Shown in pieces: positions 1-10,265 of a stretch of 64,000 nucleotides of DNA. The notes under the pieces were generated by a model. That model was not told the origin of the DNA and ran no database searches. It was given only the letters and a program-made list of their open reading frames with translations. Origin of the DNA: Platanthera guangdongensis (Eukaryota > Streptophyta > Magnoliopsida > Asparagales > Orchidaceae); contig CM077166.1 of the NCBI GenBank assembly GCA_039583875.1, forward strand, positions 81,156,564-81,220,563, read 5' to 3'. Within the stretch, counting starts at the first letter, position 1. Each line of letters starts with the position of its first letter. A program made the translations under genes and the position numbers.

Positions 1-1005
1 GGTTTCTACGCGGTAGATTGCAGCAGGGATCCTTGGGGATTAACTAGAAGGCGCAGCCGGAAAACTGAGCGGAATCGTTGTTCTGCTAACTTGGCGGTCT
101 GGGAACCGGCCTTGAACATAACTGGGTTATGTGATTGTTTGGAAATGGCAGGATCCGAGAGAAGCTTGGCTCGTGCGTACATCTTAAGGTGTACTATGCG
201 TTGTGAGCAACGGGCAAGTGGAATCGGACCTGGGCTATGTGGTTCGGTGCGAGAAACCCGAAAAGGGGACTGGCCATTGGCATAGTCGGGAGCCTTAGAC
301 AGTGATCAGAAAGGCTAAAATGCTCACATTGTTGCCATCCCGGGGGTGGTGATGAAGATGCTGAAGTGTCAGGATTTGTCGATAATGTGCCCTAAGTGCA
401 CGGGGTGTTTGGTCGTGCGAGCCTACACCTATGGCTAGCATGTTTGTACTATATTATTTTAGCCGGGCTAATGAATTACAGGGAAGGAGCACCGTCGTCC
501 AGAGTTAGGGCGGGGTCGTTATAATTTGGTCGGCTTTTGGCTGACCGTTGCTTTGTTTGCCACCGTGCGGTGGAATGTTGCTTGCAGGTGCTACGGAGCC
601 GAGTACCAAATAGCGGGCTGGAGCCCATGTTGTTGTGCTAGACCTAGAAGGCCAAAGCGAATAGTTGTACTTTACTTTGTCATGTGTGGCCGGCCTGCGA
701 GCCGATATATGGAAAACATTATTTAATTAAGTGAACCTATGCAAGGCCATAAGGTCATGTACCTTTCTGTGTGTTTGTTTTCATTCCAGTTGTAGTGGTG
801 TTGGACATTCATGATTATTGGATACAAGTTTGGGTTCTTTCAACTGTTTAAAAAACTTCTGATAGAATGCTCTGTGTTAGGATGAGTAGTCTTAATTGGA
901 TAGTTTGGTTATTCATACGTAACCCTTCCGACTGTCCGTGGTATATGTTGTCAGGTTCCAGCTGGACCTTCTACTGTATGTCATACGACGGATGGGGGTG
1001 TTACA
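1..1005 (+). repeat. 5' LTR of Tekay-like element (partial)
   Basis: The LTR ends GGGTGTTACA at 1005, one base before a primer site. Its start is outside the window. The short ORFs within it have no recognisable domain and are judged spurious. No matching 3' LTR exists in the window for comparison. Confidence 0.65.
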
Positions 1006-1006
1006 A

Positions 1007-1019
1007 TTTGGTATCAGAC
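1007..1019 (+). promoter_or_regulatory. Primer binding site, initiator-Met tRNA type
   Basis: TTGGTATCAGAC begins two bases after the LTR end. It closely matches the TGGTATCAGAGC complement of plant initiator tRNA-Met used by most plant retrotransposons, with decay at its 3' end. Confidence 0.7.
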
Positions 1020-1295
1020 TTCTGGTTACAGTCAGGCTTAAATGAATTCGTGGGTGAATTCGTTTAAGGGGTGGTGAGCACATGTGTGCGTCATCGTTAT
1101 AACATCAAAAAGAACCCATGAATGTCCACTTAGGAATGAAAAATACACTTGTTTTGTGGAACCTGAGTGTTCTAATGATTGCTTTTAGCAATTTGTGTGT
1201 CGTCTAATCTAGGTTCTTTGCTATTATAGGCAGCTAGGAGCTGTGCTGGTCAATCGGAGCATCCGTAATCGGCAGAAAGTAGTGCACCATGGGAT

Positions 1296-2373
1296 GTGCC
1301 TACAACACCTCCTTCAGCGGAAACCATTAGGTTGGTGGCTGAAGCAGTTTTTGCCTTGATTAATGCCCAACATGCAGGGCAAATGCATCATGCGCCTCCT
1401 GCGAATGAGCAAGAACCGGTTAGGGCGGCAGAGCCGAGAGTGGTGGAGCACTTGGTGGTGGATCAGGTAGAGCCGAGGAGGGCTACAGAGAGACAGCTCA
1501 AGCATGTAATGGGCTTTAATCCTCCTAGGTTCGATGGGGTTGGAATGTCAGCTCAAGCTGAAGATTATCTCTCTACGATAAAGAGGGTCTTGATAGGCAC
1601 GTTAACAGAAGAGTGGCAGAAGACCACCATAGAGACCTTCCTTTTGGATGGTGAGGCGAGGCTATGGTGGGATGAGTTGGAGTTTCATCTCTTAGTGGGA
1701 AGGCAGCTTGCTGATGTTCCTATGGAGGAATTCTCAAGATTGTTCTTGGCCAGATATCTACCCTCTGCTCAGAAGCTTGAGATGGAAAATCAGTATCATG
1801 GGTTGACTCAGGGAGCCAGAAACGTGGACGAGTATCTCCACAAGTTTACATGGTTGGGTCAGTATGCTGGTGCTATGTTTACGGAAGAAGAGAGGAAGAC
1901 CAACTGATTTAATGAAGGTCTACGCGGTGACCTATAGTTACTCCTTGCTTGGCCTAAGGCGCAGGGCTTCCTAGCCTTGGTCAATTCGGCACGGTCATTG
2001 GAAAATTTTGTGAAGAAAGTACAAGAGAAGAAGGACCTAGGGGAAAAGAAGGCAGTGTTCAAAGTGCCAAATGCAAAGTCAGGATTCCGCATATGGAGCA
2101 AGAAGTAGAAGACTTCAAACTCAGCCCCTTCGTCTGGTGCGTCGGGGGCAACCACAAGTCGAGTTCCAGGAGCTTGCTACAACTGTGGGAAGACGGGGCA
2201 CTTTGCTCGTGAATGTTGGAGCGGACGTGCAAAGTCTGAGAGGAAGCCTGGAGCAACCTATGAAGAGAAAGGGAAGGCGGTGAAATCAACCGCGTCCCAT
2301 CATGCTCCAACCCAGCCTAGAGTTTATAATCTTGGTCTGCAAGAGACCATGAAACAAGCTGACGTGGTGACAG
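1296..2373 (+). pseudogene. Ty3/gypsy gag, broken
   Basis: The frame opens at 1296 and includes a retrotransposon gag capsid region. Recognisable parts include a GEARLWWDEL-type stretch and the EFSRLFLARYLP helix region, at about residues 110-165. It is interrupted by stops near 1905, 1935 and 2106. The same frame then carries a CCHC zinc knuckle at 2175-2219 (CYNCGKTGHFARECW), which binds the RNA packaging signal in active elements. The frame ends in an intron-like stretch beginning GTATGAG at 2374. The coding start is uncertain; an upstream in-frame start may be the original one. Confidence 0.8.
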
Positions 2374-2445
2374 GTATGAGTTAAATTATAGCAGTTTAAC
2401 TTTATGTAGTTGTTACCTTTTCACACGTTAGCTTATGTTTGTTAG

Positions 2446-4230
2446 TGCTAGGCTTCATGTTGATTTTCGATCATCCGGCAAGAGCCCTGTTTGATACAGG
2501 AGCATCGCATTCCTTCTTGTCAGAAAGGTTCATATCGCACGTCGAGGCCCCTTCCTCGATGGCAAAAGACAGGTTGGATGTGTTGTTGCCCAATGGGTGC
2601 TCCATGCGAGCGGATAAGTTCTGTGTGGTAAAGATTCGGATTGGGGACCAGGATTTTGATTTGCGAGCGTTGGTTCTACCGTTAGTGGAGTTTGAAGTAA
2701 TCTTTGGTATGGACTGACTCTCAGAGCAGCGAGCTTACATCGATTGCAATCAAAAGGAGGTTAAGTTGGGACTGCATACTGAACGAGAGACTATGTTTGC
2801 GGGCATGAAGGGGTCGGGTAAAGTTTTGATGTCGACCCTTCAAGTGATTAAGGCAGTTTGGTCTTATGCAGAGATTTTTGTCACCTTACTGCAAGCTTCA
2901 ATGCCTAGGCCAAGTCTGGATAGTATCCCAGTTGTGTCCGAGTATCTTGATGTGTTGCCAGATGATCCCCTAGGAGCCCCTCCTCAGCGGGAGTTTGATT
3001 TTACCATTGAGCTGGTACCGGGTGCCAAACCGGTGTCACGCTCTCCGTATCGGATAGCGCCGCGAGAGATGGCGGAGTTGAAGGTGCAACTGCAGGAGTT
3101 GTTGGAGCAAGGGTATGTGCGTCCAAGTTCGTCGCCTTGGAGCGCACCGATTCTTTTTGTTAAGAAGAAGGATGGGAGCTTGCGACTCTGTATTGACTAT
3201 CGGGAGTTGAACAAGCTTACGGAGAAGAACAAATATTCGATCCCCATGATTGACGATCTATTTGATCAATTGGTTGGGTCAATAGTATATTTGAAGTTAG
3301 ATCTGAAGTCCGGTTACTACTAATTGAGGATAAGGGAAAGCGACATCCTTAAGACAGCGTTCAACACGCGGTTTGGGCATTACGAGTTCATGGTCATGCC
3401 ATTTGGGCTGACCAATGCGCCATTCGTGTTTATGGATTTGATGAACAGGACGTTATGAGAATACCTGGATCATTTCGTGATAGTATTTATCGATGATATC
3501 TTGGTATACTCGCAGTGTAAGGAGGACCATTACAAGTATCTACACATGGTGTTGGAGACCTTGAGGAGGAATCAGTTGTATGCAAAGTTCTCCAAGTGTG
3601 AGTTCTGGTTATCCTCAGTAGCGTTCCTTGGTCATGTTGTTAGTGGATAAGGGATAGCGGTGGATCTGGCGAAGATAGTAGCGATACGGGAGTGGCCTGT
3701 ATTGTCTTCAGTGGCGGAAGTTCGGAGCTTTCTGGGGCTTGCCGGCTACTACAGGCGCTTCGTAGAGAACTTCTCGCAGATAGCATTACCACTCACGACA
3801 TTGACAAGGAAAGACCAAAAGTTTATGTGGTCGCTGGAGTGTGAGCAGACTTTTGAAGAATTGAAGAGGCGGTCGACCACAGCTCCTATTTTGCGTTCGT
3901 CGAGTGGAACCGAGGGGTTTGAGATTTATAGTGATGCTTCGGGCAGTGGTTTGGGTTGCGTTCTACTATAGCATGGGAGCGTGATAGCCTATGGTTCATG
4001 ATAGTTGAAGGTTCACGAGAGGAATTATCCGATCTATAACTTAGAGTTAGCGGCCGTGATATTTGCTCTAAAGCTGTGGAGGTAAGAGCCTGAAGTACCT
4101 GCTAGATCAGAAGGATCTGAACTTGAGACAACGGAGGTGGATGGAGTTCTTGGGGGACTATACCTTCAAGATGCATTATGTACCTAAGAAAGGAAACGCG
4201 GTGGTGGATGTGTTGAACCGCAGGGCTCCT
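2446..4230 (+). pseudogene. Ty3/gypsy protease, reverse transcriptase and RNase H, broken
   Basis: Aspartic protease: FDTGASHSFLS, about 2490-2525. The protease frame stops at 2715-2717, and the linker and RT follow in the same frame. RT shows the fingers ([16 protein letters not shown], about 3135-3180), [18 protein letters not shown], and the catalytic FIDDILVYS near 3490-3515. In-frame stops fall at 3321, 3456, 3648 and 3969. RNase H begins with [14 protein letters not shown] (about 3927-3968). A deletion with frame change near 4085 then removes the middle of RNase H, including a stretch normally containing a catalytic Asp, before LKYLLDQKDLN resumes. The product cannot be active. Confidence 0.88.
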
Positions 4231-4401
4231 GCGCGGGCTAGTTGGTTATCGGTGCATTATGAGAGATTGGTCTGTGATTTGGAAGCATTAGAGATTTCCT
4301 GCGTCGACAAGCAGTCTAGTGCCGGGGTGAGATTGTGTTGGACAGAGGTGCAGTATGACCTGGCTGATAGAGTCCGACGGGCTTTGATTTAGGATAGCAG
4401 T

Positions 4402-5250
4402 ATGAAGCAGATCTTGGATGAATCTTTGTATGGGTCAAATTCCCAGTTTGCGGTTGAGGATGGACTACTAAGGAAGGACGGTCATCTATGCGTCCCTAGT
4501 GCGGATAATCTTCGGGAGGAGTTTATGTACGAGGCTCATCATACCAAGTACTCAATCCACCCGGGTAGCACGAAGATGTATAGAGACACGAAGAAGTTAT
4601 TCTAGTGGCCAGGATTAAAGAAGGATGTAGCACTTTATGTGGCCAAGTGCCAAACTTGTGCCTTGGTGAAAGCAGAGTGCCAGAAGCCCGGAGGCTTCCT
4701 AAAGTCCTTGCCTATCCCGGAATTGATATTCGACGATATTTCTATGGATTTTGTGCATGGTTTGCCAAAGTCGCAGAGAGGAAACGACGCCATCTGGGTG
4801 GTCGTAGATAGGTTGATGAAAGTGTCGCATTTCATCCCGAATAGGAAGGAAGATCCAGTGGAAAAGTTAGCCAAACTTTATGTGGATAATATCGTACGGT
4901 TGCATGGTGTGCCGCACAGTATTGTTAGTGAACGAGATGGACGCTTCACGTCGAAGGACTAGAGGCTGGTGCATAATTTGTTAGGAACTAAGCTGAGTTT
5001 CAACACAGATTTCCACCCACAGACGGATGGTCAGACCGAGAGGGTCAACAGGACGATGGAGGACATGCTTCGCATGTGCGTCCTAGATTTCAGAAAGCAT
5101 TGGGAAGATCACATGTACATGGTGGAGTTTGCATATAACAACAGCTTTCAAGCGAGTATTGGAATGACACATTTTGAGGCCTTGTATGGGAGAAGTGTCG
5201 TACGCCGTTGTCTTGGTTGGAGACAGGCAAGTCGAAGTTGTATAAATCAA
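4402..5250 (+). pseudogene. Ty3/gypsy integrase, broken
   Basis: The HHCC zinc-binding region is visible: H near HHTKYSIHPG and CQTCALVK. The catalytic core shows Asp in SMDFVHGLPK, Asp in VSERDGRFTS and Glu in QTDGQTERVNR. Stops interrupt the frame at 4603 and 4960. A one-base shift near 5190 moves the reading into another frame just after LYGR. Similarity is lost near 5250, so the GPY/F region and any chromodomain are missing. The family catalyses insertion of the cDNA; this copy is dead. Confidence 0.85.
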
Positions 5251-5601
5251 TCATTGAGAGCTCAAACATCAGAAATCCGTTAGATGATGAAAGATAAAGC
5301 GAAATTAAGAATTTCGGTGTTGTGTGTGCTTTATTCAAAATTATTCACTCCCACGCAAAATTTTTCTTATTGAGCCTCCGCACTAATTTGGAAGGATAAT
5401 AATAAGCTAAGTTTTTGATTTGACTTCGACAAGCGTTAGTAGCACACGTGGAAGTAAGGTTGGCCTTGGCTTGAGTAGATTAGCTATTTATGGACATGCA
5501 TTTATAATGGAGAGGTAATTCCCTAGTTAATAATCTTAATATTCCCTCATCTTATGGAGTTCAACTCTTAAATAATAAGTATTTATAAATATAAGGCTCA
5601 T

Positions 5602-5768
5602 AGTTGGGATCATTCCAAGTACGTATTTGCATACTTGGGCCACATATCACTATGACCAAATTGTTTCTTCCTTTTCTTTTAATTCTCTTTTTTTTCTCTT
5701 TTTTTTTCTTGTCACAGTTGGGATCATTCCAAGTAGGCAAGTACATACTCTGGCCGCATATCACTATG
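5602..5768 (+). repeat. 53-bp direct duplication, 114 bp apart
   Basis: AGTTGGGATCATTCCAAGTA begins at 5602 and again at 5716. Each copy continues with a similar stretch ending CATATCACTATG. The copies differ at several positions in the middle. A T/C-rich tract separates them. Confidence 0.75.
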
Positions 5769-6441
5769 TCTTATAATCTTATCATCAAAATGTTGAGTCG
5801 AACACCCATAATTGAAAAGTGCATTAAGATACAACTAGTTGGAATATAGGGAATTTAGATTCACTGGCATCTAGCAAAATGATAAGGGAGAAGCTCAAAG
5901 GATTTCACGGTTGATCAAAATGAAGTAGTCACTTAAACTCTTATCTTAGCTTGCACCATCAACTCAGTTCTTCTTACCCCTCCCAATTTTTAGACGTCAA
6001 TATTAAAATATTGTCGGGGAGTATAAATGAATTAAAGAAAGTTGTGCATGATACGAACGCTTAAGAGTGCTTTACCAAAAAAATCATACTAACTTCAATT
6101 TGAAAATTCGAACTCTTACGATTCTTTAACCATACCAATTAGTTATCATTGGATCTCTAGAAAGACTTTATCATTAATTAATGTAAACATTTCGAATCAT
6201 CAAAATCACGATCAATCCATACTTAAAACGTTACTATACTCTAGCAAGGTTAGTTCATATGAAAGAATTTCAAAAAATATAGTTGAAACGGAAGTACTCC
6301 CCTAGAGTTTCTCAAGTTGACCATCCGGGGAAGTTGATGTATTTCTATCCTCAAGGCCCTTGCTTGTATAAGTCCTCGTGCGACTCTCAATCTCTAACAC
6401 GATGTCCTGTTGCTGGCGAGCATGCACATATATGGACAAAA

Positions 6442-6465
6442 AATAATAATAATAATAATAATAAT
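6442..6465 (+). repeat. (AAT)8 microsatellite
   Basis: Eight perfect AAT units follow a short A run. Confidence 0.9.
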
Positions 6466-6729
6466 GGACGGAGCTTTAACAATATTAAGGACATGATTGA
6501 ATCTATCACATAAACCATTCAGCATATGTAGATCACAGATATCAATGAAATCCACAAAAATATCATATATTCCAGCATATAGACTTAGTAGCACAGTCCA
6601 AAATGTAACCCAGCAAAAAAATATGCAAAATATAGGTTTTAAAGAAAAACTGAAACTAACATATACTTAAGCATATGCAAAAGATTGTTTATACAATTGA
6701 AACAGTCGTAGGCTATAAGCATGTGACTG

Positions 6730-7881
6730 TTAGCCTTCATCATTATTTTCTGCTTCGTCTTCCTTTTCGTCAGTCAGTTCAGTCGGGTCAAGGATAATAC
6801 CATCCATGTCCATCAGGTTCCCCTGCTCGTCAAACTGCCATTGATATTCTAACCAGGCTTCCTCAATTGGTTGTTTTGCTTCCCGTGATAAATTATCTAG
6901 ACTATTCTGCATATAATCCAATTTAGATCTGAAGTAGTGGTGCTGGCATCATAGGTAGACTTTTGTATATTCAATATTACGTAGAATTTCTTCTAGTGTT
7001 GCTCCCTCTCCCCCTGGGCTTAAAACGTCTTCTGGTTTGCCGCCCGAAGAAGAAGGGGTCCCCATGATCCTCTTTATAGGCTTGCTGCTCCCGTCATCAA
7101 ACTCATTCCCTACCTTGATGTTTATCTCCACGACTCGCTCAGTTATCTCCCGTCCTACATGTGTCACCAAGTCCTCCATGCTCTGTACCACCCCTACACT
7201 TCGACATAACTCGGTGATCAGCACCGGGAACCACAATTGCCTCACCTTGTTCTCCTTGATCTTCATTTTCAGATGAGTACTAATCACCTCCCCTACGTTA
7301 AACTGGTTTCCCTTCAAGATATGATATATTAGAGTTGCTCGGTCTATCGTCACATTGTTCAAGTGTCGGGTCGGCATAATGCTGGCATTAATAAATAACA
7401 ACCAAACCTTAGCCTCCCTTGACAGAGATGTAGACTTAAGTGATCCTGTCGATGCATTGGACCATACAGGGTCGGGGGAGTTACATACCACTGTAGCTAC
7501 TTCAGAATAGTCAATCTCATGGTTCAGACTATAGAAATCTTCTTCACATCCCAAATCATACAACCCGTTAATGGATTTCGCAGAAAAGTTGATTACCTTT
7601 CCTCTTACCATCACTGATTCATTTTCAGAAAACCTTGCATTTGAATAGAACTCATACACCCATGGGAGGATGGCTTCAGTTCGCGGGTGGCAGAGGGTTT
7701 CCCACTACAGAGCATGGATTTGCAGAGTGTAGCCTAAACTCCATGCTCTCTTTTCCATCTTAAAACCCCGCTCAAACATCACGGGTAAAGACTTTAGCAT
7801 CTCAAATCGCTCCTTAGCGGACTCATTTATAAACTTTGTGGCCTTCCTTGCTACAGTCTTCCCTTTCTTTTTAGATGACAT
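6730..7881 (-). pseudogene. Putative plant transposon-protein domain protein, two in-frame stops
   Basis: One frame runs from ATG at 7881 to TAA at 6730, about 383 codons. It is broken by a TAG where the surroundings suggest a lost Trp codon (about 7709) and by a TGA at 6949-6951. The central part, with VREFY-like YEFYSNARF, VRGKVINFS, INGLYDLG and the LIYHILKGNQFNVGEVI block, resembles the domain annotated in many plant genomes as putative plant transposon protein. The C-terminus is acidic (TDEKEDEAENNDEG). Function of this family is unknown. No LTRs were found around it, so it may be a fragment of an eroded element. The family call is from memory of the motif pattern and is moderately sure. 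Confidence 0.6.
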
Positions 7882-8463
7882 TTTCTACATTAGGGAAAAA
7901 AAGAGAAGGCTAGTCTTAGAAAGGGGAAATTTCCACCTTCTACTATTCTAATTTTGGAATAAAATGCAGAGGGAGGTGCGCAATCTCTTACTGAGTCTGG
8001 AGTCATAGGGTTGCAGGCTATCGGGCAGAAGCGTTGCTTGTAGCTTCTTCTCAAATCTTGTCGATGTGTCTTCAGGCGGACCTTCTTATCGATTCGCCGC
8101 CCTTCCGCCGCATATCAAGCGTCAGCCCGTCAGGAGTCTTCTGCTTGGCAAGGATCGGCGTATTCCTCTTACAATCGTGATATTATGGTTTAGGGAAAGA
8201 GGAGAGCGTCGTTTCAATGGCCTACTCCTCCTTTGAATAAAGGGCAGACCGGCTCATTTAAACCCGCGCCACCGGTTCATTTAAAACCCGCGCATGAAAA
8301 GGCGGGCTGCTACCGCTAAACCGGCGCCTCTAATAACGCCTAACCCCCTTTCTGAATCCCGAAAAAAAAAGGTTGCAACAATTTATTTTCTGATCGTTGC
8401 AACACCCGCACCGTTCCAGTTTTACCTTGCAAACCCGACACTCAGCTAGCCTACTCCTCCTGA

Positions 8464-8537
<74 letters not shown>

Positions 8538-8649
8538 TTTTTTTTCTCTACACGTTGCAATTTCCAGAACTGCACTCTTGAACTTTCTCCTCTCGTGATT
8601 TCTCTCAACTTCATGACACTCAACGCGAAGAACTAACTGAAACAGAATT
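7882..8649. other. Noncoding stretch upstream of the pseudogene
   Basis: No gene is seen. It contains a short duplication of about 23 bp around 8249-8294 (CCGG[C/T]TCATTTAAA...CCCGCGC) and the long TA microsatellite. It could include the former promoter of the minus-strand pseudogene. Confidence 0.5.
8465..8534. repeat. (TA)35 microsatellite
   Basis: An uninterrupted TA run of 70 bp. It is expected to be length-variable. ORFs translating it as alternating Ile-Tyr are artefacts. Confidence 0.95.
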
Positions 8650-9466
8650 AGCTTAAGATTTTAAAAAAAATGGATATAAAACGGTGGGTTGCCTCCCACC
8701 TAGCGCCTAATTTCCAGTCCCGGCAGGACTTCCTTTTCACTTAGTTTTCAAAAATAAATGAGGATTTCTTTAAATCCTCGTTGTTACTCATATAAATTTT
8801 TAGTCTTTGACCATTAACTTTGAACTCTGATCCATTTTCTTCATTGTAAATTGTTACTGCTCCATAAGGGTGAACTTCCTTGACCAAAAATGGTCCTGAC
8901 CATCTAGATTTCAGTTTACCCGGGAACAATCTCTATCTTGAGTTGTATAATAAAACCAATTGCCCAGGTTTAAAATCCTTCTTCCTTAATTTTGAGTCAT
9001 GTCATATTTTAGTTCTCTCTTTATAAATTTCAGAATTGTCATAGGCATTCATCCGAATTTCATCGAGTTCATTTAGTTGAAAAAGTCTTTGCTTACCGAC
9101 ATTTTGAAAATCGAAGTTCAGTTTTTTAACCGCCCAATATGCCTTGTGCTCTAGCTCTACGGGTAAACGACAAGTTTTTCCATAAATTAATTTATATGGA
9201 GTCAATCCTAGAGGTGTTTTGTATGCTGTTCTATATGCCCAAAGAGCATCATTGAGTTTATGAGCCCAATCTTTTCTATTGGTGTTTACTATTTTCTCCA
9301 AGATTGTTTTAATTTCTCTATTAGACACCTCAGCCAATCCATTGGTTTGTGGATGATATGTCAGAGCAATCTTATGGTTCACACCATATTTCTTCAACAA
9401 TGATTTAAATTGCCAGTTGCAGAAATGTGACCCTCCATCACTGATGATGGCCCTAGGAGTACCAAA
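8650..9466 (-). mobile_element. Athila-like Ty3/gypsy element, 3' part (other part at 53749-59253)
   Basis: The integrase coding sequence on the minus strand enters here from across element B. Joining is supported by the same TSD (CCAAA at 9462-9466 and 53749-53753) and by integrase homology that stops on one side and resumes on the other. Downstream of integrase is GGGTTGCCTCCCACCTAGCGCC (8687-8708), a motif I recall from Athila 3' regions. No 3' LTR matching 58520-59253 is seen to the left, so the element appears 3'-truncated near 8650. Confidence 0.8.
8741..9466 (-). pseudogene. Athila-like integrase, C-terminal two thirds
   Basis: It begins at the element B insertion point in the middle of the catalytic core ([13 protein letters not shown], second catalytic Asp). 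It continues through the catalytic Glu region ([16 protein letters not shown]) and the [17 protein letters not shown] segment typical of Athila. It ends with the SRWSGPFLVKEVHPYGAV C-terminal fold. In-frame stops lie at about 9002 and 8931. The first catalytic Asp and zinc finger lie 44 kb away at 53754-54200. An antisense ORF over 9495-9860 comes from the LTR junction and is not real. Confidence 0.88.
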
Positions 9467-10145
9467 TGTACAACCCCGTGTCCGGCGAGCAAGGTCACCA
9501 GGGCCTAGGCAGATTGGGCTGAGGACAATGGGCGAGCTCGGCAGTAAAGGGTGGCGAGCCCGAGCTCGGCATCCGTCGACCAGAGATCGACGATCGGCGA
9601 CCCCGAGCTCGGCATTCGCCGAGCGAGACACAACTCGCGTCCTCGCAATGGAGCTCGGCAGCCGCAGGCGAGCAGAACATGCCGAGGTGGTCAAAGCGTC
9701 CCAGCTCTCCTGGACGTATGAGGTACTTTTTACTGTTTTGCCCCCGCTGGTCTGCCCATAACCCTTCAAAACAACGGAGTTTGGCTGTTGGCAGACCCAA
9801 CCAAGGATTTCCTGGTAATTTCAGGTCAGTTCTTTTGGTTATTGGCAGTCCAGATTTCAAAAACTATAAATAGGACCCAAGGGGTACCGCAGAAAGCAGG
9901 TTCTTCCCTGTGCTCTCCTGCTCCAATCTTCAAGTGTTTTTTGAGGGTACCTTAGCTCGGCTTTTGTCTAAGGAGGGGAAGCGCTTTGAGATCTTCTGGG
10001 TTTGTGGTGGGACCTCCCCCGCCGAGGCCTTGGGTCTGTGTCACCTCGTCTTCTTTGTTGTTTTGCTTACAGGATCAAAGTAGGCGCGAGACCACCCCTT
10101 CCCCAAGGGCGAACTCCACGAGAGATCGAGGAATCGGTTTCAACA
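9467..10145 (+). repeat. 5' LTR of element B
   Basis: 679 bp from TGTACAACCCCG to TCGGTTTCAACA. U3 holds four GAGCTCG palindromes followed by GC (starting 9534, 9562, 9605 and 9651) plus several GGCGAGC half-forms, upstream of a TATA box at 9865-9872. It is preceded by CCAAA. Confidence 0.95.
9865..9872 (+). promoter_or_regulatory. TATA box of element B LTR promoter
   Basis: TATAAATA lies downstream of the GAGCTCG cluster, and the same box is at 53472-53479 in the 3' LTR. It probably sets the start of the genomic RNA near 9900. Confidence 0.75.
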
Positions 10146-10265
10146 TTTTGGTGCGGTGAGCGTGGACTGTGGTCAGTGCAAAAAAGCTCCAGCGAGTTCA
10201 ATGACAGGAGGACAAGGATCTGAAAGGCAGAACTCGCCTCCCCCCCCCCCCCCCCGCCTCTCGCA
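10146..10265 (+). promoter_or_regulatory. Primer-site and leader region of element B
   Basis: TTTTGGTGCGGTGAGC directly follows the LTR and is the expected primer binding site; I cannot name the tRNA. A run of 16 C residues at 10240-10255 lies just before the gag start. Confidence 0.55.

Larger units (their letters stand above)
1..5250 (+). mobile_element. Decayed Tekay-like Ty3/gypsy retrotransposon, truncated
   Basis: The order is LTR end, primer site, gag with a CCHC knuckle, protease, reverse transcriptase, RNase H and integrase, which is the Ty3/gypsy order. The LTR end GGGTGTTACA followed by a TGGTATCAGA primer site, and the integrase style, suggest the Tekay/Del chromovirus branch. 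That lineage call is inference, because the integrase C-terminus where a chromodomain would sit is lost. The left end lies outside the window. Similarity stops near 5250 and no 3' LTR is seen. Many stops and at least two frame breaks show the copy is old and dead. Confidence 0.85.
5251..6729. other. AT-rich stretch without recognisable gene
   Basis: Short ORFs here have no domain or codon character that I recognise. The stretch holds a 53-bp direct duplication (5602-5768), an AAT microsatellite and pyrimidine-rich runs near 5680-5710. It may be old degraded transposon or intergenic DNA. Confidence 0.6.

Noticed and set aside
8397..8636. ORFs with long Ile-Tyr repeats on both strands
   Set aside because: They are translations of the (TA)35 microsatellite.
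9495..9860. ORF of 121 aa on the minus strand, with a relative at 53102-53467
   Set aside because: Both copies are the same stretch of the element B LTR. They have no domain and are open by chance in GC-rich sequence.
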